Of a stretch of 6,774 bases of DNA, positions 1 to 4,370 are shown piece after piece. Source of the stretch: Hydrogenothermaceae bacterium (GTDB lineage Bacteria > Aquificota > Aquificia > Aquificales > Hydrogenothermaceae); contig WFXI01000280.1 of assembly GCA_015490675.1 (NCBI GenBank), forward strand, positions 1 to 6,774. The letters run 5' to 3'. The first letter of the stretch is position 1. Each line of letters starts with the position of its first letter. Position numbers and translations under genes: made by a program. Under the pieces are notes generated by a model, which saw only the letters and a program-made list of their open reading frames with translations, searched no databases and was not told where the DNA came from.

Positions 1-53
1 AAAGCTGTAAGTCCAAACTGCCACCTAGAGAGGGTCAGAGTATCTAACTCCAT
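1..53 (-). CDS. cydA: Cytochrome bd ubiquinol oxidase subunit I, N-terminal fragment (cut by the window edge)
   Basis: Only the first 17 codons are visible, reading MELDTLTLSRWQFGLTA from an ATG whose complement is at 51-53. The LSRxQFGLT pattern right after the start is characteristic of CydA, the quinol-oxidising, haem b/d-bearing membrane subunit of the bd-type terminal oxidase, in which this stretch leads into the first transmembrane helix. The start is well supported by a GGAGG Shine-Dalgarno 8 nt upstream (complement of 62-66). The gene has its own promoter and an operator-like palindrome in the 107-base gap before the CPBP protease gene. The call rests on few residues, but the motif, its position at the extreme N-terminus and the upstream signals agree. 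An alternative would be a cyanide-insensitive CydA-like oxidase (CioA), which shares this N-terminus. The remainder lies outside the window. Confidence 0.82.
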   Translation of the reverse strand, partial: MELDTLTLSRWQFGLTA

Positions 54-61
54 TTTTCAAA

Positions 62-66
62 CCTCC
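62..66 (-). promoter_or_regulatory. Ribosome binding site of cydA
   Basis: The minus strand reads GGAGG followed by TTTGAAAA and then ATG, a near-ideal Shine-Dalgarno with 8 nt spacing. It fixes the cydA start although only 17 codons are visible. Confidence 0.85.
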
Positions 67-91
67 AGTATTTTAGTCTAAAAACTCTTAA

Positions 92-109
92 TTAGTTAGC
101 ACTAACTAA
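92..109. promoter_or_regulatory. Operator-like perfect inverted repeat downstream of the cydA promoter
   Basis: The sequence TTAGTTAG-CA-CTAACTAA has two perfectly complementary 8-base arms around a 2-base centre. Each arm is itself a tandem TTAG (CTAA) tetramer, and a further CTAC follows on the plus strand. With the predicted start of transcription near 115, the palindrome covers roughly +6 to +23 of the cydA transcript, where a bound repressor would block clearance or elongation. The 2-base centre makes a DNA-binding dimer site more likely than an RNA hairpin, although a 6-bp stem with a 6-nt loop is also possible. It does not match the Fnr (TTGAT-N4-ATCAA) or Rex (TTGTGA-N6-TCACAA) consensus. 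The binding protein is unknown; a TetR-type dimer is one possibility. Confidence 0.6.
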
Positions 110-121
110 CTACAAAGTAAT

Positions 122-149
122 AATATAAAAAAATAGAAATTTTTGTCAA
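122..149 (-). promoter_or_regulatory. Sigma70-type promoter for cydA
   Basis: On the minus strand a perfect -35 hexamer TTGACA (complement of 144-149) is followed after 16 nt by TATATT (122-127); reading TATTAT (120-125) instead gives an 18-nt spacer. Transcription should start near 115, giving a leader of about 60 nt with the inverted repeat and the Shine-Dalgarno. The spacer contains a T-rich run. The promoter lies after the stop codon of the CPBP gene, so cydA can be expressed independently of it. Confidence 0.7.
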
Positions 150-160
150 TTGGGAAAAAA

Positions 161-685
161 TTAAAAATCTTGAAATAGCTTCTGACTTGCATACAAGAAA
201 AATACATTAGAAAACAAGTGAAATATAACAGAAGCATATATAGACCTAGTTATATAAAACAAATACCCAAAAACCAAAGAAGGAAAAAATGTTAAAACTG
301 CTGTTAAACTTGGAAATAGTATCACATGTGGAATACAAAACATTAGCGAAGAAATAAGTATAGCTTTATATGGTGATTTAAGTCTCTCTTCAAGGGTAGT
401 TTGAAGATATCCTCTAAAAAATATTTCTTCTGCAAAAACTTGTGGAAGTTGATAGAATGCTGAAATTTCAATTTTGTTTAATATAAATGGTAAATAAATT
501 AAGGAAAGCCCAAGTCCATGTAAAAAGCCTTTTTTTATATTTGTAAGAATCCCTAGTTTTTCAAGATTATAAAATGATAATGGTGAAATAAGAACTGTTG
601 CGACAAGAAAATAAAAATTAGCATTTATTTTTGTTAAAACTATTCCAATAATAAGTAAGCTGTATAATAAAAAAGTCTGTTTCAT
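161..685 (-). CDS. CPBP family (CAAX-type) glutamic intramembrane protease
   Basis: This encodes a hydrophobic protein of 174 residues if it begins at the ATG MKQTFLLYS. All three family motifs are present: EEIFFR (E86, E87, R91), F-x3-H in FCIPH (H120) and H-x3-N in HLFSN (H156, N160). These supply the catalytic glutamates and the polar and histidine residues of the membrane-embedded active site. About five to six membrane helices can be drawn, including residues 5-20, 23-40, 60-70, 107-121, 128-145 and 148-170. Bacterial relatives cleave membrane or leader peptides, but most have no known substrate, and nothing here identifies one. No Shine-Dalgarno precedes this ATG. An in-frame TTG at 718 would add 11 polar residues but also lacks one, so the start is uncertain. 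The gene is divergent from tgt and upstream of cydA on the same strand; neither neighbour indicates a substrate. Confidence 0.85.
   Translation of the reverse strand: MKQTFLLYSLLIIGIVLTKINANFYFLVATVLISPLSFYNLEKLGILTNIKKGFLHGLGLSLIYLPFILNKIEISAFYQLPQVFAEEIFFRGYLQTTLEERLKSPYKAILISSLMFCIPHVILFPSLTAVLTFFPSLVFGYLFYITRSIYASVIFHLFSNVFFLYASQKLFQDF
663..668 (+). promoter_or_regulatory. Probable -10 element for tgt
   Basis: A perfect TATAAT lies inside the 5' end of the divergent CPBP gene, about 50 bases before the tgt start. No good -35 hexamer lies 16-18 bases upstream, so the promoter is either activated or depends mainly on its -10. A start near 675 would give a leader of about 46 nt. Confidence 0.4.
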
Positions 686-709
686 TTTATTAATTTTATT
701 ACAAACAGG
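676..709 (+). promoter_or_regulatory. Possible 5' leader stem-loop touching the tgt Shine-Dalgarno
   Basis: CTGTTT (677-682) and AAACAG (703-708) are exact reverse complements around a 20-base A/T loop, and a U-G pair (676/709) can extend the stem. The 3' arm runs into the first bases of the AGGAGG Shine-Dalgarno. If transcription begins near 675, the very 5' end of the message would fold back onto the ribosome binding site. The sequence does not resemble the preQ1-I riboswitch layout, so I call it only a possible structure. Confidence 0.3.
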
Positions 710-712
710 AGG
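707..712 (+). promoter_or_regulatory. Ribosome binding site that decides the tgt start (CTG at 721)
   Basis: The perfect AGGAGG, 8 nt before CTG at 721, is the strongest translation signal in this region. No in-frame ATG, GTG or TTG occurs between the upstream in-frame stop (TAA at 691-693) and the ATG at 811, which is about 100 bases from this site. The site therefore points to CTG as initiator. Confidence 0.8.
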
Positions 713-720
713 TAACAAAA

Positions 721-1854
721 CTGTTCAAGTTTGAGCTAATTAAGGAAGATGGAAATGCTAGGCTTGGTAAAATAACAACAATCCACGGTGAAATACAAAC
801 TCCTGTATTTATGCCCGTTGGAACAGTTGGAACTGTTAAAGCTATAACAAAACATCATCTTCTTGAAACAAAACCTCAAATTATTCTAGGAAATACTTAT
901 CATTTGTATTTAAGACCTGGTATAGAGGTTTTAAAGCATTTTGGAGGACTTCATAAATTTATGAACTGGGAGAAACCAATATTAACTGATAGTGGAGGGT
1001 TTCAGGTATTTTCTTTAGCAAAAGGAAAGGAAAAATCTGGGAAACATAAAGCTGAAGTTATTTTAACAGATGATGGAGTAAAATTTAGGTCTCATATTGA
1101 TGGTAGCTGGCACTACTTTACTCCAGAACTTGTTATAGAAATTCAGGAAATAATAGGAAGTGATATTATGATGCCTTTAGATGTTTGTCCTCCTTATCCT
1201 GTTTCAAAGACTACTGCTTTAGATGCTGTAAAGAAAACAATAGAATGGTTAAAAAAGTCCAAAAAAGCAAAAAAACAAAACCATCAAGCATTATTTGGAA
1301 TAATTCAAGGTTCTACATATAAAGAGCTAAGAAAAGAAAGTGCCTTAATAACTGTTGAGCTTGATATGGATGGATACTCAATCGGAGGGTTATCTGTAGG
1401 AGAGCCTGCTGAATATATGTATGAAATGACAGAAGTAGTTGTTGAGTATATCCCGAAAAACAAACCAAGATATTTAATGGGGGTTGGAACTCCTGAAAAT
1501 ATAATAGAAAGTGTTGACAGAGGAGTTGATATGTTCGATTGTGTAATGCCCACTAGAAATGCAAGGAATGGAACTTTATTTACTCATAGAGGGAGACTAA
1601 ATATTAACGCTGCGAAACATAAATTAAGCGACGAACCAATAGACCCAGAATGTGATTGTTATACCTGTAAAAACTTTTCTAGAGGATATGTAAGACATCT
1701 ATATAATGCTGGAGAAATCACAGCAATGATACTTGGAACTATTCACAATTTAAGATTTTATAACAAAATGATGGAAGATATAAGAAAAGCAATTTCTGAA
1801 AATAGATTTAAAGAATTTAAAAAGGAATTTTTAGAAAAACTAAAAGGGGAATAA
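721..1854 (+). CDS. tgt: tRNA-guanine(34) transglycosylase (Tgt), apparently CTG-initiated
   Basis: Tgt exchanges guanine-34 of GUN-anticodon tRNAs (Asp, Asn, His, Tyr) for the queuosine precursor preQ1, in the cytoplasm. With the start at CTG 721 the protein is 377 residues, the usual bacterial length, and opens LFKFELIKEDGNARLG, where the family has M-x-[KR]-F. Starting at the ATG at 811 would remove 30 conserved residues. Visible motifs include DSGGFQVFSL (D90), PLDVC (D154, C156), FGIIQGS, GGLSVGEP and the catalytic FDCVMPTRNARNG (nucleophile D273). The zinc site is C311-x-C313-x2-C316 with H342. The cysteine in DVC and the valine in GGLSVGE are features of bacterial preQ1-using enzymes rather than eukaryotic queuine enzymes. 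A lysine-rich stretch (KKSKKAKK) lies near residues 178-185. The gene stands alone, divergent from the CPBP gene and convergent with slipin; no other queuosine gene is nearby. Confidence 0.96.
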   Translation: MFKFELIKEDGNARLGKITTIHGEIQTPVFMPVGTVGTVKAITKHHLLETKPQIILGNTYHLYLRPGIEVLKHFGGLHKFMNWEKPILTDSGGFQVFSLAKGKEKSGKHKAEVILTDDGVKFRSHIDGSWHYFTPELVIEIQEIIGSDIMMPLDVCPPYPVSKTTALDAVKKTIEWLKKSKKAKKQNHQALFGIIQGSTYKELRKESALITVELDMDGYSIGGLSVGEPAEYMYEMTEVVVEYIPKNKPRYLMGVGTPENIIESVDRGVDMFDCVMPTRNARNGTLFTHRGRLNINAAKHKLSDEPIDPECDCYTCKNFSRGYVRHLYNAGEITAMILGTIHNLRFYNKMMEDIRKAISENRFKEFKKEFLEKLKGE

Positions 1855-1866
1855 CTACTCCCCTTT
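1843..1866. terminator. Bidirectional hairpin terminator formed by the coding ends of tgt and slipin
   Basis: AAAGGGGA (1843-1850) and TCCCCTTT (1859-1866) form a perfect 8-bp stem around an 8-base loop, ATAACTAC. The stop codons of both convergent genes (TAA at 1852-1854 plus, TAG at 1857-1855 minus) lie in the loop. A T-run follows on the plus strand (1871-1877), and T-rich sequence follows on the minus strand (TTTTAGTTTTTC). The stem therefore probably serves as an intrinsic terminator for both genes while being translated on both strands. Confidence 0.72.
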
Positions 1867-2610
1867 ATCCTTTTTTTGTTTAAATAATTCAAGCATTTCA
1901 GTAGGGAAAGGAAAAACTATTGTTTTTGCATTCTGATGTCCAATTGTAGATAAAGTTTCCAAATATCTTAATTGAACAGATATAGGATTTTTAGCAAGCA
2001 TTTCTGCAGCCTGTAAAAGTTTTTCTGCAGCTTGATATTCAGCTTCTGCAGCTATGATTTTAGCTCTTCTTTCCCTTTCTGCTTCAGCCTGTCTTGCCAT
2101 AGCTTTTACTAAATTATCAGGAAGGTCTATTCTTTTAAGTTCCACAGAAATAACCTTTACTCCCCAAGCATCTGTCTCTTTATCTATAACTTCCTGTAGT
2201 TTCATATTTATTTCCTCTCTTTTGGAAAGAAGCCCATCTAATTCTTCTTGTCCACATATACTTCTTAGTGTAGTTTGTGAAATCTGAGAAGTTGCATAGA
2301 TATAATCTTCAACATTAACAATAGCTTTTACTGGGTCAACAACTTTAAAGTAGACTACTGCATCAACTTTTACTGATACATTATCCTTTGTAATTACATC
2401 TTGAGTTGGTACATCTAAAGTTACCACCCTTAGAGAAACTCTAACCATTTTATCTATAAATGGAATTAAAATAATTAATCCTGGACCTTTTGCTCCGATT
2501 ACCCTACCAAGACGAAATATAACTCCCCTTTCATATTCAGGAAGTATCTTTATTGCTGAAGACAGAAATAAAAATATAAGTATAGCAAGCACTATAGTAG
2601 AAATTCCCAT
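1855..2610 (-). CDS. Slipin / stomatin-like SPFH domain membrane protein
   Basis: This 251-residue protein has one N-terminal hydrophobic segment (about 4-22) followed directly by LPEYERGVIFRLGRV, the opening of the SPFH (band 7/prohibitin) domain. The domain runs to about residue 180 and includes GPGLIILIPFIDK and RVVTLDVPTQDVITKDNVSVKVDA. An Ala/Glu-rich helical segment follows (about 172-207, RQAEAERERRAKIIAAEAEYQAAEKL in part), then a short C-terminal part with FPFPTEMLELF. Slipins oligomerise on the inner membrane and are linked to membrane microdomains and to NfeD-type proteases. The ATG is supported by AAGGGGG with 6-nt spacing (complement of 2617-2623). The usual partner nfeD is not adjacent: slipin is flanked by tgt and a divergent uracil-DNA glycosylase. 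HflC or prohibitin-like names are less apt given the close match to the slipin pattern. Confidence 0.93.
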   Translation of the reverse strand: MGISTIVLAILIFLFLSSAIKILPEYERGVIFRLGRVIGAKGPGLIILIPFIDKMVRVSLRVVTLDVPTQDVITKDNVSVKVDAVVYFKVVDPVKAIVNVEDYIYATSQISQTTLRSICGQEELDGLLSKREEINMKLQEVIDKETDAWGVKVISVELKRIDLPDNLVKAMARQAEAERERRAKIIAAEAEYQAAEKLLQAAEMLAKNPISVQLRYLETLSTIGHQNAKTIVFPFPTEMLELFKQKKDKGE

Positions 2611-2624
2611 TTATATCCCCCTTG

Positions 2625-2653
2625 TTGAAATTTATTCATTATAAATTTAAACT
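2625..2653 (+). promoter_or_regulatory. Possible promoter for the uracil-DNA glycosylase / diguanylate cyclase pair
   Basis: TTGAAA (2625-2630) is followed after 17 nt by TAAACT (2648-2653). A start near 2660 leaves a leader of about 23 nt that contains the Shine-Dalgarno at 2671. The hexamers are moderate matches, but spacing and position fit. It overlaps the divergent slipin promoter. Confidence 0.45.
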
Positions 2654-2664
2654 GATTTAACCAA
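2638..2664 (-). promoter_or_regulatory. Possible promoter for slipin
   Basis: The minus strand has a perfect TATAAT (complement of 2638-2643). Upstream, TTGGTT (2659-2664) lies at 15-nt spacing; shifting one base to ATTGGT gives 16 nt. A start near 2631 would give a short leader with the AAGGGGG ribosome site. It overlaps the plus-strand promoter within the 72-base divergent gap. Confidence 0.45.
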
Positions 2665-2670
2665 TTGGTA

Positions 2671-2676
2671 AAGGAG
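2671..2676 (+). promoter_or_regulatory. Ribosome binding site that places the uracil-DNA glycosylase start at TTG 2683
   Basis: AAGGAG lies 6 nt before TTG at 2683. The longer in-frame candidate, TTG at 2665, has only AT-rich sequence without a Shine-Dalgarno upstream, and would place this site inside the coding region. Confidence 0.75.
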
Positions 2677-2682
2677 TTTATT

Positions 2683-3339
2683 TTGGAGGAAATAAAAAGG
2701 CACTTAAAAATTCTAAAGGAGCTTGGATTTGATGAAATATTTCTTGAAGGAGAATTTATGAACCAAGAAGATATCCTAAAAGAAAAACTCAATCAATTAA
2801 AACAAATAGAAACAGAAATAAAACAATGTACTAAGTGCGACTTATATAAAAACAGAATTCAACCTGTATTAGGAGAAGGAAACCCAAATGCAGTTTTAAT
2901 GTTTGTTGGAGAAGCTCCAGGAGCAGACGAAGATAAGCAAGGTAGACCTTTTGTAGGTAGAGCTGGGAAATTACTAACAAAATTAATAGAGCAAGCAGGG
3001 CATAAAAGGGAAGAATTTTATATAGCAAATGTAAATAAATGTCGTCCCCCAGGGAACAGAACTCCAACATTAGAAGAGCAGGAAGCCTGTTTCCCATTTT
3101 TAGAAAGACAGATAGAAATTATTAATCCTAAAGTTTTATGTCTTCTTGGAGCTGCAGCTGCAAGAGCATTTTTAGGTAGGAATGTTGCTATCACTAAAGA
3201 AAGGGGACAAAAAATCATATGGAAAGATAGAATTTTAATATTAACCTATCATCCTGCTTATGTCTTAAGAAACCCTAATGCTGAACCTACTTTATTTGAG
3301 GACATTAAAATGGCTATAGAAACTGCATATGAAAATTGA
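2683..3339 (+). CDS. Family 4 uracil-DNA glycosylase with [4Fe-4S] cluster
   Basis: The enzyme removes uracil from DNA, typically after cytosine deamination, beginning base-excision repair. With the TTG start at 2683 it has 218 residues. Family-4 features are clear. There are four cluster cysteines, C49 and C52 in CTKC, C120 in NKCRPPGNRTP, and C136 in EACFPF. The active-site motif GEAPGADED (from G76) continues as QGRPFVGRAG, and the C-terminal catalytic loop is YHPAYVLRNP (H190). About 48 residues precede the first cysteine, a longer lead than in compact thermophile family members; it forms a charged helical segment (MEEIKRHLKILKELGFDEI). The gene is divergent from slipin and 23 nt ahead of a diguanylate cyclase gene, probably co-transcribed with it. 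Thermophiles with fast cytosine deamination commonly carry this family. The phage-polymerase-related name sometimes applied to these proteins is a misnomer of the same family. Confidence 0.94.
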   Translation: MEEIKRHLKILKELGFDEIFLEGEFMNQEDILKEKLNQLKQIETEIKQCTKCDLYKNRIQPVLGEGNPNAVLMFVGEAPGADEDKQGRPFVGRAGKLLTKLIEQAGHKREEFYIANVNKCRPPGNRTPTLEEQEACFPFLERQIEIINPKVLCLLGAAAARAFLGRNVAITKERGQKIIWKDRILILTYHPAYVLRNPNAEPTLFEDIKMAIETAYEN

Positions 3340-3352
3340 ATATTTAAGTAGT

Positions 3353-3358
3353 AGGAGG
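3353..3358 (+). promoter_or_regulatory. Ribosome binding site of the diguanylate cyclase gene (TTG start)
   Basis: AGGAGG is followed by only 4 nt (AATA) before TTG at 3363. The spacing is short but the Shine-Dalgarno is perfect. No in-frame ATG is available nearby, the first in-frame Met being far into the protein, so the TTG is the likely start. Confidence 0.7.
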
Positions 3359-3362
3359 AATA

Positions 3363-4370
3363 TTGATAGATAAAGTTTATGATTTTAGAAAAAATCAAGA
3401 GAAGATAATATATCTGTTTACAGTTGTTGGTGTAACTTCCACAACTTCTTTTGCAATATTAAACATTCTGTACCACAACCCTATAGTAGGTATTATAGAG
3501 ATTATTTTATCTTCCCTCGCAGTTTTAAATGTAGTTTTTTTCAAAAAAACAAGAAATTATGAACTTACATCAACAAATATTTTAATTTTGGTTTACTTAG
3601 TTTTAATCTTGCTTATAAAAACTGGTGGTTTTTTTGGTAATGGAATTTTTTGGATATACACATTTCCATTACTAGCTTTCTTTTTGAAAGATAAAAAAGA
3701 GGCATTTTTGTGGAACTTGTTTTTTGTTTTATCTATGGCTTTACTTGGAATACTATCAATAACAGGAATTATAAAAATATTCTATAGCTTTAATGTGATA
3801 TTTGAGGCTGTTGGCTCATACCTAGCTGTATCATTTTTAGCATATTTTTATTCAGATACTTTACGAAGACTTATAGAAAAGCTAAACTACAGGGCAATGT
3901 ATGATGCTTTAACCAAGCTATACAACCGTCAATTTATTATTGATTATCTTGATAGAGAAATAGAAAAAGGCAAAAGAGGTATAAAAAATAACATATGTTT
4001 AGTTTATATTGACCTTGATAATTTTAAAGAAGTAAATGATAAGTATGGACATACTGTTGGTGATGAAGTTTTGCAAAATGTTGCAGATTTATTTGTAAAA
4101 CATTTTAGGAAATCTGATTTAATTGGTAGAATTGGTGGTGATGAGTTTTTAATTATAGTTAATTCTTGTGATTTGTATTCTATAGAGAATAAACTTAATT
4201 CCCTAAGGGAAATTTTTGAAGAAAAATTTAAAAAATATAATCTTTCTTTTAGCTATGGAATAGTTAGAATTCCTCTAGAAACTGAAGATTTAAAAGAGGC
4301 TCTTCAACTTGCTGATACTAAAATGTATAAAAGCAAAATGAGAAGAAAATCTAAGAGAAAAAACAGTTAA
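3363..4370 (+). CDS. Membrane-bound diguanylate cyclase (N-terminal 6-TM sensor domain plus GGDEF)
   Basis: The predicted product of 335 residues makes cyclic di-GMP from two GTP. Six hydrophobic helices can be placed at about 15-35, 41-60, 71-87, 94-108, 114-136 and 145-164, with a conserved-looking TGGFFGNGIFWIYTFPLL segment at 87-104. I recognise this as a membrane sensor module of the kind fused to GGDEF or kinase domains, but cannot name its ligand. The GGDEF domain covers about 175-330: DALTKLYNRQF, metal-binding D217 in YIDLDNFKEVND, the signature GGDEF at 258-262, and YGI near 298. RKSD (249-252), five residues ahead of GGDEF, fits the RxxD product-inhibition site. Active catalysis and feedback inhibition are therefore likely. 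No EAL domain is present. The tail is strongly basic (KSKMRRKSKRKNS). It follows the glycosylase gene by 23 nt, and its stop overlaps that of the convergent SPOR gene. Confidence 0.93.
   Translation: MIDKVYDFRKNQEKIIYLFTVVGVTSTTSFAILNILYHNPIVGIIEIILSSLAVLNVVFFKKTRNYELTSTNILILVYLVLILLIKTGGFFGNGIFWIYTFPLLAFFLKDKKEAFLWNLFFVLSMALLGILSITGIIKIFYSFNVIFEAVGSYLAVSFLAYFYSDTLRRLIEKLNYRAMYDALTKLYNRQFIIDYLDREIEKGKRGIKNNICLVYIDLDNFKEVNDKYGHTVGDEVLQNVADLFVKHFRKSDLIGRIGGDEFLIIVNSCDLYSIENKLNSLREIFEEKFKKYNLSFSYGIVRIPLETEDLKEALQLADTKMYKSKMRRKSKRKNS

Noticed and set aside
676..720. preQ1 riboswitch ahead of tgt
   Set aside because: The leader lacks the preQ1-I pattern (C-rich loop and A-rich tail pairing); only a simple A/U-rich stem is visible.
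811..813. ATG as the start of tgt
   Set aside because: It has no ribosome site and would remove 30 conserved N-terminal residues; CTG 721 has a perfect Shine-Dalgarno.
1251..1280. Runs of A in tgt as a programmed frameshift site
   Set aside because: The reading frame continues unbroken into conserved motifs, and the runs simply encode a lysine-rich surface segment.
1305..1553. Minus-strand open frame inside tgt, and similar antisense frames inside slipin (2054-2287), the glycosylase (2831-3097, 3018-3218) and nuoF (6142-6396)
   Set aside because: They lie wholly within strongly identified genes, have no ribosome site or family motifs, and are low-complexity translations of the opposite strand.
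2665..2667. TTG as the start of the uracil-DNA glycosylase
   Set aside because: No Shine-Dalgarno precedes it, and it would place the AAGGAG site for TTG 2683 inside the gene.
2592..2792. Minus-strand open frame across the slipin/glycosylase gap
   Set aside because: It overlaps both real gene starts and the promoters, and its product has no recognisable features.
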